64,000 nucleotides of DNA. Source: Caenorhabditis remanei (taxonomy: Eukaryota > Nematoda > Chromadorea > Rhabditida > Rhabditidae). The notes below the pieces were generated by a model. That model had not been told where the DNA came from. It worked only from the letters and a program-made list of their open reading frames with translations, and searched no databases. The position numbers and the translations under genes were made by a program. Location of the stretch: assembly GCF_010183535.1 (NCBI RefSeq), contig NC_071330.1:3391717-3455716 (forward strand), in the 5' to 3' direction. Numbering within the stretch: position 1 is the first letter of the stretch; every line of letters begins with the position of its first letter. Below, piece by piece: positions 33,176 to 46,300 of the stretch.

Positions 33176-36159
33176 AAGCTCCCAAGAAATCCTTTTCCAA
33201 TGCACCATACCTTTTGGAACAACAGATAAAGTATGCGAGTTCATTGGGAACACCTCCGAAATGAAAAAGCATAGGACTCAAGAGTAAGAAACGATTAACT
33301 ATATTTGTATAATGTAGAATGTTTTAGCGAGCATTCTGTATTTGAGTGTATGCAATGTTGGGAGAAGTTTTGTTTAAAAAAGGACATTAAAAATCACCAA
33401 GAGAAGCAGTGGTTGAAATGTTATAGGGTTAGTGTTAAACTTGAATACATTCTAACTGTAGAAGTCTCATATTTGCAGGGAAAGTGGACCGCTTACATGG
33501 TAACGAGTGTAGTGAGCATTGACGACTACCCAGCTGTTAAGGGGATGTACCGGCAAGAATATGAAGGACCAAGAACTGTTTGGAAAGGACCAGTTGATGA
33601 AAGGGATAATAAACAATGGCAAAAAAAGAATACTGAAATGGATTCGGATATTTCCAGTTACAACAGAAGATTTGGAGCAACTCATTACACTCCAACATAC
33701 AATGAGCCTTCCACAACTTCACAGACACCCGAGAACATCTACACTGGATCAAAAAGAAAAGTTCTTCTCACAACTCTACCGGTTCTTCCACAAGTTTCTC
33801 AAGCTGTCCCAATCGACATCGCCCCAGGACCTCTTCAAGCTCCACCTCCTTCATCAGATGATTCAATGGAAGTCAGCCCGGAACAGCCTGATTTCGAGAT
33901 GTCTCCTGAGTACGATCCCGGAACTTACGATCCGATACCGGTGTCACCAACGTACGGCAGTCCTATGGATATCGTCGTATCTCCCGCTTCAACTCACAAA
34001 GATACAAGAGACGAATATCCGCCGATAGCGTCATCTCAACTTCTCACACCTTCTCGTTCAAGCTCCCCGGAGAGCATCAAGGGAGATTCGGTACCCTCGT
34101 CATCCACTTTGAAAAAAACTGATGTGTGTGACAAACCGTCTTCTAAGAGACAAGCTGACATACCTCCTGCCAAAAAGCGTCGTCAGGAACTGGAACAGAC
34201 CGATATATTGGGTTCTATCATGAAGAGCATCACTCGTACTCAGAGCACAGATCAACCAAAAATTATGAAGAAGACATATGAGCAAAGGGACCCAAAGTGA
34301 GTTGAAGAAAATTATAACTTGACACCAAAAAAATGGATTTCAGGGGCTTACCAAGACCGATCTGCCCGAGTGAAAAGATGCTCAAGAGGAGCATTTCAAA
34401 TTCAACTGCATTCGCTTCAATGTAAGGAGTTTAGATGGCAAATAAGCGTTAAACTTTGTTTATTTTCAGGAATCTTTCCGAAAAAAGAGAAGCTCAATCG
34501 ACGTCGTGTGCCAGTCGCCGCCAAAACATTGAGAGGTGAGATTATTTTTGTAAATAGATATATTACTAGGAAAGAATGAAAGGCCGCCCAGATTTTTAGC
34601 TTGAAAATATATGTATCTTGCATAATGGAAAAACGTCACAGGTAAAGCGCTGTAGGTGAGTGGTAGGCGAGCGGTAGCTGAAGTTCCGCTGGCAGGCGAA
34701 TGGTATTGGAATGGTAGGCGAGCACCGCAAGTAGGTGAATAGTACGCGAGCGACAGCTTGGTGTTTTTGGGTGGAAGCGGTGGTTTTACGGTAGCACTCG
34801 TGCACCGACTGTGTCCGTTTTTGTGGCGAAATATCGCGGTCGCGGAGTTGTCGGATTCTAGGCCAGGGCTTCCTTTCGTACAGATCTCGATAATATTTAT
34901 AGGGAGTATTCTAAAATAAGACCCAGAATAGAGGGGGACCGCTGCCCAAAAATTGAAAAATGGAGCGCTGGTAGCTTACTGGTAGGCCGCCCACAGACGT
35001 GTGCGTTGTTCCCCTTTCGCATGCCAGCGGTCGGCAGATAGCTTACCGCTCGCCTATCGCGCTTTACCTGTGGTTCCATCTTTAGACAAACTTCAATGAC
35101 TGGTCCAACCACCTCGGCTACTCCACCAACTCCAACTCCAACGAGGCGAGTGACTTTCAAGGAACAATCACCGTGAGTAATGAAGATTTCCCTTTGCCAG
35201 GTAAATAAACTAAGTTTAAAAGTTACAGGGCTCCCGAAAGCCACATGTTCGAAGATCGTTCTCTGACCCAACAACTAATCCCACCAACCTCGAGAAATGA
35301 TGGAATCCCATCAACACCGAGTGCTTCAGAAATTCCTGTGCCACCAGCGATGAATGTTGCATTCAGGCAGGAATCAGCGTGAGTAATTTAGACAGCGGTA
35401 TTCCCGTTTTTAAAGATGTGGTGCTGACCTTTGATCAGCACTTTCAGAATTGGTTTGATGACTTCTAGCTATTTAGTAGATTATGTTTCAGTTTTGAAAC
35501 GGGAAGTTCTGGTTCGGGCGCTTCTATTCATTCCTGAGTTATAACTCAACAAAACTCGTCCTCTAACTAATAACATACCTAAAAATTGTAATATAGGCGC
35601 ATGCGCCTCTATTTTTCAACTTCCTGCCGAAATTTTCAACAAAACTAACATTTTCTCTGACAAAATTACACGAAAACCCCAAAATTTGCAGTATTTTGAA
35701 CGAAAATGAAGGTTTTATTCAGTTTTTTTTCACGAACTTTGAAAAAGAATGGTTGAAAACCAGTAGAAACATTTCAAACGTATTGATGGTGCGCCTCTAT
35801 TACAGGGTGCGCCTCTATTATTCAAACCGCCTTTTAGGGTTCGCCTCTATTAGAAGGCGCCTCTAATAAAGGGGCGCTTCTATTACAGTTTTTACGGTAA
35901 CTCAAACTTTTTTCAGACAACCCACAAAAGCTGACGAAATCCTGACTACTACGAATTCTTCACAAAGTCCAGCTCCACCAAAAAAACTCAAAAAGAAAAG
36001 ACTACCACCGTGAGTTATACTGATGTGATATAAACTAGAATTAAAATTTTTTTCAGACTAGACATGAGTCGAAGGGCATACAGGACAGGAAAACCAGTTC
36101 CCTACTATGAAAGTGATAGTGATAGTGATGAAGACAAATACATCACACTCAGTGACTAA
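33176..36159 (+). CDS. Zinc-module protein 3, Ser/Pro-rich with acidic end
   Basis: Exons: 33176-33283, 33328-33427, 33479-34296, 34344-34421, 34470-34535, 35086-35172, 35229-35378, 35917-36009, 36057-36159; the first exon is missing upstream. All joints keep frame. Finger 1 reads C-x10-C-x11-H-x3-E, with the last ligand replaced. Finger 2 is C-x2-C-x12-H-x7-C, two residues longer than in genes 1 and 2. The long tail is rich in Ser, Pro and Thr, contains the basic patch PPAKKRRQE and a KKLKKKR stretch, and ends YYESDSDSDEDKYITLSD. The 51-base intron at 33428-33478 is in frame and stop-free, so retention would add 17 residues. Introns hold two repeat elements. Likely nuclear; function unknown. 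It has diverged more than genes 1 and 2. Confidence 0.75.
34637..35073. mobile_element. MITE-like element in zinc-module gene 3 intron
   Basis: Ends CACAGGTAAAGCGCTGTAGG and the reverse GCGCTTTACCTGTG. Inside are several reiterations of GGTAGGCGAGCGGTAG on one side and CTTACCGCTCGCC on the other. It fills most of intron 34536-35085. Confidence 0.7.
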
Positions 36160-37324
36160 TGGCAATCGGTAAATTGTATTCACTACTAAAATAATTCAAT
36201 CAATAGACTTTAACTTTGCCTTGTTAAATCGCTCCCTTCCTTCCCCTCTCTCCCCATCTCGGCTATTTTATTCATTTACTACTCTCCTTCTTTAATTATT
36301 TCTCAACTTCATGAGTTCTCCCGTTTTTCCTCCTGCTATTTGGTTCGTTTTCTTAATCTAGTCCTTCCACCTAAACTTTGCCTGAGAAGTTAGTTAGAAC
36401 CATCCCGAGTGGCCAACGAGGGAGATTTCTAGACTGAAATCTGGAAGGCTCTGAACTAGAAATAACTAAGAGTATGAATCCGGGTTAAGAGAGTTTATTG
36501 AAATAGATAAATATAATAAGAGGTGACATAAGTTAATTATGAGCGGTGAGTATTATTGTACTCCTAGTGACCCGTAGCCAAGACCCAACCTCGTTGGGTT
36601 CTTATTAGAGACTTTTATAGTGCTCTGACTATAGTCTTGTGTCACTCCCCTGCGGCGTCATGACGCCAGTAGGACGTCGTATGGCACTCTCTTTGCTTCT
36701 TCATCTTCTTTAAACTCTTTACACCTATCTTACTTGACTCTTCCACGCCCATTCACTTTCTAAACTTTACAAATTTCCTGCCAAGTAGGACCATCTGGTA
36801 TTAATGAGTTTTTTTAAACTCTCCATGAGATTATTGGTGTGCATTGCTTGTCATACTTCTAGCCGCTCTACCACGTGTCCCATATTTCTCTTCGTGGTTT
36901 TTTAACTTGAGCATTTCAACTCAGTTTATTACACTTCAAACTTTTTCTTGTTAGTTCAATTCTTACTTTTTCCAAAGTTTCCAACATCCCTTTTTTCCAT
37001 GTGCCTTATATTTTTTATTTTCCATTTTCATGCATCATGTTTTACTGTTTTATAATAATAATAGTTTTATTAGTCCTTCTACCTGAGTCCTAGACTTTAT
37101 TTGAACTCCCCCCTCCATTCATTATAGCAGCTGGTCTGTTTCATATCGGTTTCTAGATACTTCTCGTTCTCATACAATGTCTGTGAACTTTGTCTTCCTT
37201 TTTTCGTTTTTCCTGTACAAATTATGAATCTGTGCTCAACTGTTTCATTTTGCACAACTTCCATGGGTGTTTAATAAATAAATATATTGAAACAAATCAT
37301 TATAAACATATATTTAAAAATAAG
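36160..37324. other. Convergent intergenic region
   Basis: Between the 3' ends of zinc-module gene 3 and the SRG gene. It holds the duplicated block above and a short GC-rich segment near 36645-36680 (CTGCGGCGTCATGACGCCAG, a small palindrome). No gene seen. Confidence 0.4.
36690..37060 (+). repeat. Non-coding block also found downstream of zinc-module gene 2
   Basis: Sequence around CTGCCAAGTAGGACCATCTGG (about 36778) matches the block around CTGCCAAGCAGGACCATCTGG (about 32231). Flanking similarity covers some 300 bases: CTCTTNACACCT, TTACTTGACTCTTCYAC, GAGATTATT, TTCATGCATC and TTTACTGTTTTRYAATAATAAT. Both blocks follow a 3' end of a zinc-module gene, so the tandem duplication that made these genes appears to have included 3' flanking DNA. 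Confidence 0.65.
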
Positions 37325-40300
37325 TTATAACGTTCCAGAACCGACTGAAATTACTCGAGCCTTATGACAAAAACCAAATACTTGAGATCGAAGTTGTTTC
37401 GAATATATAAGTAGAATCATTGGGGTTCTGGAATAATTTAGAACATTTTGGCGGTGACTTTAAGAAAAAACTCACGCCAAAATCAAAATATCGAATGCAA
37501 TATACTGAAATGCATACACGGTTTTGAAGTATTTGTCGCGGACAAAGACGAAATAGATTTGAAAGCATGAGTTGAGAATAAAACATACTGATATACAAAT
37601 GGAAGTTGAGCAAAGAGTTCTTTCGATTGACTTGATTCTTTCGGAAAGACGGCAGAGGTAAATGAGAGTAATTGCAGTTGATATCAGAGTTATCAAGATA
37701 GAAACAAAGTGAATTATAAGGAAGAATAAGGAGAGACTCGCCTGGAAACTAATTGTAAGATTGACAAAGAGTAGTTGGGATTGTGTTGGAATTTGAAGAC
37801 GAATTTCAAAATACTGTTCGTCCAGAATTGTCTAACAGGGTTGTGGTTATTTGAGCACTTTTAACTTTTTTATTTTCACGTACGGGTGCTTGCTGTCTAG
37901 GGGTGGAGACTGTGTGTTCTGTCTCGTAAATGTGACATGCCTTTTTGAGTTTCCCGATACGTACGGGCAAAAACTAAGTGTTGCGTTTCCCGGAAGCTTA
38001 CAAGGAACAAACTTACATATTAATGAGAACATTTCAGACACCTTTGCTTTTTTTGTTTCAATGTTTTCAGACAGGTGTTTCACTAATTAACGTACCCACT
38101 CGAACCGCCTCAAGTATCCAAATGAAATACCGCCATAGATATTTATAGCAAACGGACGAGATATCAGTATGTTCCAGATAACAGTGAAAGGAGACAATAC
38201 GACTATGACAACCATGAAAGGGGTAAAGCATTTCCACATCTGGAGTTGAAAATTATCATGAAAAGACAGAAAACCTTGGGACACTCACCCTACTATACCC
38301 AAGTGGGGACAAGACACAAGTCATGCGATTGATAGTTGCGAAGATTTGAATGCATAGTTTTGCGACTCGGAGATAATACGGCTGGACGAATAAGTATTGT
38401 TGAAAAATTGAAGGAACAGAAAAGAGGTTGACAAATGTGGGGCATAGTGAAGTTATGTAGATTATAGGGCGGTCGAATAATGTAGAAGCGAATAGTAAAA
38501 TAGTGTTCTAAAAGTGTGTTGAAGCAGGAAGACTTGAGCTCTGTTCTGTTCTAATATTTTCATAATATGAAAACTTAGGGATAAATGTTTCTAGAATTTC
38601 AACAATAACCTGATTTTATTTTCTGAATCCTGCAAAACTCTTTGTTTCTTAAAAGTCTTCATAGCATGTGGAAATTCAGCAATAATTCCCATACTTATTG
38701 AATTTCAATCACCATCTTGAAACGGTTGGGAATCCACAGATTAATTAAAAGAAATGGGTGTTCTTGTTCAAAAGATAAAATTTTTAAATTCGGCCTGTCT
38801 CATATTGTAATGAATGTTTTAGCATTAGGCTGGTTGTAAAAATTTCTAGAAATTCCATTTCGTTATTATCAGTTCAGGAACTCGTGTCAGGGGGTGTTAA
38901 ATTCGCATATCCTCCCCCAACTCTTCAATAATACCCCGTTGGTATGGTCGGTTCAAATGGGCGTGGCTTAGGTGTCGTTTCGTGTAAGTTTCGCGTGTCC
39001 GCACCCGTTTCTCAGAGATGTATGGATGGATTTTCGAAATTTTTTTTTGATCGATTGGGAAGTGAATGTAGATGCTCACGCCAAAATTATTTTATGATTG
39101 GAGATGTTTGAAAAAAGTTATACGGAAAAAACTTCACTTTGAGTCCAAAAAAAATAAATTTTTTTCAACTTTCCGTCTTTCGTGTGGGGTTAGTTTTGAG
39201 GTTACGACCACCAAAAGTATATAGCTTTTTAGAGGAAGACTGTGGCTAAGTGGAGAAAAAAAAATTATTCGGATATCTCTTTTCAAAAATTTTTGAGGAA
39301 CCGGAAAGTGAAAAAACTCCAAAAACTCAGAAAAGATGTCCCAAAGTTTGGCCGTTAATAACTTGCTTCATTTTTAACCTTTTTTCAAGATTCTTTTTTT
39401 GCCAATCAGCAAATCGATGCCCCATCATTTTTGCAAAATTTGGTAATGATACCATTCATGACAGCTGAGTGATAAGATGATAAGTGAAATTCATTTTTTT
39501 TCGCTCGAAAAAATGGTGTTTTTTTGACTTTCCCTCTTTCGTGTGGGGTTGGTTTTGGGGTTATGACCACCAAACGTATGCGGCTCAATAGAGAAAAATC
39601 GTGGCTGATTGGAAAAAAAAAATTATCTGATTATCTCTTTTCAAAAAAAAGTTACAAGCGAACTGGTAAAAATTTCAAAAAATTGTAAAATTTTTATTTT
39701 TTTCACTTCCCTCCTTATATCTCGGGTTGTATTGTAGATTTTAATTTGAAACTTTGTAAGTATATGTAAAATTGAACTGGAAAAACAATAAAATAAAAAG
39801 ATTTTTGATCAGAGTGACCGTTTTCTCAGGACACCCCGTCAAACACGAAAAATACGCTAAAAAAGACGACTTGCCGACCGCTCCCGCTCATTTCTTCCGG
39901 CGCCTGTAGCGCGCATAGTTTTGAGAAATTATTGGTTCTGACAAAAATATATGACGTAGAAAAAAAATCTGAACAAACTGATATAAAATTTGTAATACTT
40001 TTAGTGAAAAAATTTTTCAGGAGGCGTTTTTTTCCTGTTTTTTAGGGGTTTTTGGCCCGCACTGAAAAATTTTTCTACTGAAAATGTTTTGCTTTTTTGA
40101 TATGTTGGTCAGCTTGGAATTACCTAATGGAATATATAAGTTTCAGCGGAATCGGTCCGGTGGGAACTGAGCTGTGGAGAAAACAGCTTTTGCACTGCGT
40201 TTTCGGGCTGGGGCGCGTTTGGCGCTTTTTTCTCATTTGCTTTTGAAGACCCGGGAATCATTATTAACATGGGAAACAGAGCCGAAGGCCCGGTTATGTT

Positions 40301-43300
40301 CTGGGAAAGGGTTTCAGGCCCTGAAACTCTTGAAAATCTGGAAGAACAGGGCCGGAGGCCCGGGGCCGTAGGCCCTGAAACTGTTGAAGAACCTGGAAAC
40401 TATGAAAGCACCTGCGGTACTTTTACCATCAGTTAAATAAAATCGGATTATCACCATGACGTCACATGTGTCCCCACAGGGTGGTAGATTTACAATTTTG
40501 CCGTGGTGAATTTCAGATGTGTCCCCACAGGGTGATAGCCCACTGATAAACTTCAGAAGCTTCGCGCCTCGCGGTACCCCAGCCTCTAAACTTCAAAATC
40601 TTATAACTCGGCTCAAAATTGTCGTAGAACCTTCATCTTACTACCATTCGAAAGCTCTTCACTTGCCTTTTGCTTGGGTCACATAAAATCGAAAAAGTCA
40701 ATTAACTTGGTTGAAAATGGTCGTAGAACAAAATTTAAAAGCTTGCTGGGCACTGCGCGTGGGGCGAAGCCCCACCTAGCGGAGCCCGCCGGGAGGCGGG
40801 GGACGCTAGTCCACCACCTTCTTTCCCAATGGGTAGTAGGTATGGCGGGGGGAAAAAAAGTGGGCGGGGCTTAAGCGCGTGTCTACAATTTTGTTTTTCA
40901 GTTTGGCCAGTGTAACTTTGTTCAAACTTTATATTTTTCAATAATTTTTTTTAGCTTCTTAGCTAATAACTTTTTCTTGCTTTTTGCCAAATTCCATATT
41001 ACTGTGGTGGAAAAGAGCAGAGTTATGCTCAAAATTCGGCGAAAAAAACGACTAAAAATGTCCAAATTTTTGTCCGCAACTTGAGCCATTCATAACTTTC
41101 CGAATTCTCGATGAAATTTTGATTTTATTTTTTTAATCGATAGCAAATTTTCGGGGCAATCTTTTATTAAGAACCCCCTTTTTGAGATTCTATACTTCTA
41201 AACAAGTTATAATCGATTGAATGGAGGCAACTTTTCATTTTGAGAGAATTTTCGATTTTTTGATTTTTCGGTTTTTTTGCTTTACCTTGATTATCTCGAG
41301 TTCTACCCGATATTTTTTCATATAACTTGACAACTAGACGTAAAATTAGACGAGAAATCACTTTTTTACGTCAAATTCATAATTTGAATCACCCCCCGTC
41401 CGGTACGGCCGGTGGACTGCAGAAAAACAGAAAAAAACGCCTTGCTGTAGTCGGCCTCCACCGGACTTTTTTGGCTGTGCTGAAAAATTTTTGTACTAAA
41501 GTTGTTTTGATTTTTTGATATGTTGGTCAAATCGGAATTATCTAATGGAATATCAAGTCTCAGCCAAAACGGTCCAGGGAGAGCTGAGCTGTGGAGAAAA
41601 CGTGTTTTTCGCTTATATCGCTTAGCTCTGGAGTGTCATCTGTCCGGTTAATACGGTTTTTTGATATGTGTTAGCCAAGAAAATTATCTAGGGGGAGAAA
41701 AAAACAGATTTAAAAAATATTGATTTTGACCTGAGTTACAGTGTCCCAAACTGTGGAGAACATTTCTGAAAGGAGACGACTGGTCGAGTCGAAGCAAGCG
41801 TGCGTCTTCCCACCACTTAAACGCCATTTGGGTGGCTAGACACCAGCGAGTGTGTGGCTCAGTGGCAGTGTTGTGGTGCGTCGCGGGGGAGGTTTTTGGT
41901 TCGAGTTTCTGGCTGGTCTAATTTTTTGTTTTTTTTTAACTCGGCTCAAAATTGTCGTAGAACCTTCATTTTAATACCATTCGAAAGCTAATGAAATTCT
42001 GCTTGCTTGGGTCACATAAAATAGAAAAAGTCAATTAACTTGCTTCAAAATGGTCGTAGAACAAAAATTCAAAGCTTGCTGAGCACTGCGCAAGGGGCGA
42101 AGCCCCTTCTAGCGGAGCCCGCCGGCAGGCGGGGGACGCTAGTCCTCCCCCAACTCTTCAATAATACCCCGTTGGTATGGTCGGTTCAAATGGGCGTGGC
42201 TTAGGTGTCGTTTCGTGTAAGTTTCGCGTGTCCGCACCCGTTTCTCAGAGATGTATGGATGGATTTTCGAAATTTTTTTTTGATCGATTGGGAAGTGAAT
42301 GTAGATGCTCACGCCAAAATTATTTTATGATTGGAGATGTTTGAAAAAAGTTATACGGAAAAAACTTCACTTTGAGTCCAAAAAAAATAAATTTTTTTCA
42401 ACTTTCCGTCTTTCGTGTGGGGTTAGTTTTGAGGTTACGACCACCAAAAGTATATAGCTTTTTAGAGGAAGACTGTGGCTAAGTGGAGAAAAAAAAATTA
42501 TTCGGATATCTCTTTTCAAAAATTTTTGAGGAACCGGAAAGTGAAAAAACTCCAAAAACTCAGAAAAGATGTCCCAAAGTTTGGCCGTTAATAACTTGCT
42601 TCATTTTTAACCTTTTTTCAAGATTCTTTTTTTGCCAATCAGCAAATCGATGCCCCATCATTTTTGCAAAATTTGGTAATGATACCATTCATGACAGCTG
42701 AGTGATAAGATGATAAGTGAAATTCATTTTTTTTCGCTCGAAAAAATGGTGTTTTTTTGACTTTCCCTCTTTCGTGTGGGGTTGGTTTTGGGGTTATGAC
42801 CACCAAACGTATGCGGCTCAATAGAGAAAAATCGTGGCTGATTGGAAAAAAAAAATTATCTGATTATCTCTTTTCAAAAAAAAGTTACAAGCGAACTGGT
42901 AAAAATTTCAAAAAATTGTAAAATTTTTATTTTTTTCACTTCCCTCCTTATATCTCGGGTTGTATTGTAGATTTTAATTTGAAACTTTGTAAGTATATGT
43001 AAAATTGAACTGGAAAAACAATAAAATAAAAAGATTTTTGATCAGAGTGACCGTTTTCTCAGGACACCCCGTCAAACACGAAAAATACGCTAAAAAAGAC
43101 GACTTGCCGACCGCTCCCGCTCATTTCTTCCGGCGCCTGTAGCGCGCATAGTTTTGAGAAATTATTGGTTCTGACAAAAATATATGACGTAGAAAAAAAA
43201 TCTGAACAAACTGATATAAAATTTGTAATACTTTTAGTGAAAAAATTTTTCAGGAGGCGTTTTTTTCCTGTTTTTTAGGGGTTTTTGGCCCGCACTGAAA

Positions 43301-46300
43301 AATTTTTCTACTGAAAATGTTTTGCTTTTTTGATATGTTGGTCAGCTTGGAATTACCTAATGGAATATATAAGTTTCAGCGGAATCGGTCCGGTGGGAAC
43401 TGAGCTGTGGAGAAAACAGCTTTTGCACTGCGTTTTCGGGCTGGGGCGCGTTTGGCGCTTTTTTCTCATTTGCTTTTGAAGACCCGGGAATCATTATTAA
43501 CATGGGAAACAGAGCCGAAGGCCCGGTTATGTTCTGGGAAAGGGTTTCAGGCCCTGAAACTCTTGAAAATCTGGAAGAACAGGGCCGGAGGCCCGGGGCC
43601 GTAGGCCCTGAAACTGTTGAAGAACCTGGAAACTATGAAAGCACCTGCGGTACTTTTACCATCAGTTAAATAAAATCGGATTATCACCATGACGTCACAT
43701 GTGTCCCCACAGGGTGGTAGATTTACAATTTTGCCGTGGTGAATTTCAGATGTGTCCCCACAGGGTGATAGCCCACTGATAAACTTCAGAAGCTTCGCGC
43801 CTCGCGGTACCCCAGCCTCTAAACTTCAAAATCTTATAACTCGGCTCAAAATTGTCGTAGAACCTTCATCTTACTACCATTCGAAAGCTCTTCACTTGCC
43901 TTTTGCTTGGGTCACATAAAATCGAAAAAGTCAATTAACTTGGTTGAAAATGGTCGTAGAACAAAATTTAAAAGCTTGCTGGGCACTGCGCGTGGGGCGA
44001 AGCCCCACCTAGCGGAGCCCGCCGGGAGGCGGGGGACGCTAGTCCACCACCTTCTTTCCCAATGGGTAGTAGGTATGGCGGGGGGAAAAAAAGTGGGCGG
44101 GGCTTAAGCGCGTGTCTACAATTTTGTTTTTCAGTTTGGCCAGTGTAACTTTGTTCAAACTTTATATTTTTCAATAATTTTTTTTAGCTTCTTAGCTAAT
44201 AACTTTTTCTTGCTTTTTGCCAAATTCCATATTACTGTGGTGGAAAAGAGCAGAGTTATGCTCAAAATTCGGCGAAAAAAACGACTAAAAATGTCCAAAT
44301 TTTTGTCCGCAACTTGAGCCATTCATAACTTTCCGAATTCTCGATGAAATTTTGATTTTATTTTTTTAATCGATAGCAAATTTTCGGGGCAATCTTTTAT
44401 TAAGAACCCCCTTTTTGAGATTCTATACTTCTAAACAAGTTATAATCGATTGAATGGAGGCAACTTTTCATTTTGAGAGAATTTTCGATTTTTTGATTTT
44501 TCGGTTTTTTTGCTTTACCTTGATTATCTCGAGTTCTACCCGATATTTTTTCATATAACTTGACAACTAGACGTAAAATTAGACGAGAAATCACTTTTTT
44601 ACGTCAAATTCATAATTTGAATCACCCCCCGTCCGGTACGGCCGGTGGACTGCAGAAAAACAGAAAAAAACGCCTTGCTGTAGTCGGCCTCCACCGGACT
44701 TTTTTGGCTGTGCTGAAAAATTTTTGTACTAAAGTTGTTTTGATTTTTTGATATGTTGGTCAAATCGGAATTATCTAATGGAATATCAAGTCTCAGCCAA
44801 AACGGTCCAGGGAGAGCTGAGCTGTGGAGAAAACGTGTTTTTCGCTTATATCGCTTAGCTCTGGAGTGTCATCTGTCCGGTTAATACGGTTTTTTGATAT
44901 GTGTTAGCCAAGAAAATTATCTAGGGGGAGAAAAAAACAGATTTAAAAAATATTGATTTTGACCTGAGTTACAGTGTCCCAAACTGTGGAGAACATTTCT
45001 GAAAGGAGACGACTGGTCGAGTCGAAGCAAGCGTGCGTCTTCCCACCACTTAAACGCCATTTGGGTGGCTAGACACCAGCGAGTGTGTGGCTCAGTGGCA
45101 GTGTTGTGGTGCGTCGCGGGGGAGGTTTTTGGTTCGAGTTTCTGGCTGGTCTAATTTTTTGTTTTTTTTTAACTCGGCTCAAAATTGTCGTAGAACCTTC
45201 ATTTTAATACCATTCGAAAGCTAATGAAATTCTGCTTGCTTGGGTCACATAAAATAGAAAAAGTCAATTAACTTGCTTCAAAATGGTCGTAGAACAAAAA
45301 TTCAAAGCTTGCTGAGCACTGCGCAAGGGGCGAAGCCCCTTCTAGCGGAGCCCGCCGGCAGGCGGGGGACGCTAGTCGGCCCCTCTTCTTAAATCGCCTA
45401 TGGACAGGCGTGCCGATTTGGAGTGGGCGGAGCTTGTGGTAAAAAAAATGTCCACAAAAACGTCCGCACTCATTTTTCTTAATAACTCTCTTTGTTCTCA
45501 ACTTTTTCAAAAAATTCTTTTTTGAGGTGATACAAAAACTTGGGGCGCCGGTGGCGACCGCCAGGGGTTGGGTTTGGAGCATTCGCGAAAAAGTTATGAG
45601 CACAAAAGTAAGAGCAACTTTTTTCACTCAAAAAAATGGCTTGAGAAATTCACGATTTTTGCCTTTTCTTGCTTCGTACGGCGCCAGTTTTGAACATTTC
45701 GGGGGGATATTCTGGACTTAAGATCTCTGAACATCTGGCTATCGAGACATGTAAAAATTATCTGGAAATATAAAAAAATATGATTTATGGCCATAAAAGA
45801 AAGGGAACTACTTTTTTTTCCAAATTTTTTACTTTCCTCTCGATATCTCGCGTTGTATTAAACCGAAAGCTTTGAAATTTGGTACAGTTATGAAACTTGG
45901 CATGGGGAAGGTGACTAAAAAAACAGATTTTAATTTGGAAGTGATGCAATCGAGTTATACTCAAAAAACAGTCAAAAAATGAGCGATTATCGATCGATCC
46001 CCCTTTTTTCGCCTAAAACTTTGACCGGCTGTAACTCGCTCAGTTTTGAGAAATTTCAAGATCCGAAAAAAAGGAAATGTGTGGAAAAAAAATCTCTATC
46101 GATCCATGTAAAATTCAATATACTTTTAGCTGAAAACCCATTCAGAAAACCGAATTTTGTGATTTTCGTGGTTTTTCGGTCATGTTGGGATTTTTTCTAT
46201 TCGCTGTCCTGGGCACTGGATCCACTGAATCGCTCTGAATTTTTGACACCGATCTAAACTTTTGGAGATCTAATGGAACCAAAAAGTCCGATCAAAAAAT

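Noticed and set aside
38897..45721. Open frames inside the Helitron-like units
   Set aside because: They are short, low in complexity, occur on both strands and show no Rep, helicase or other protein motif. Repetition across units comes from the DNA duplication.
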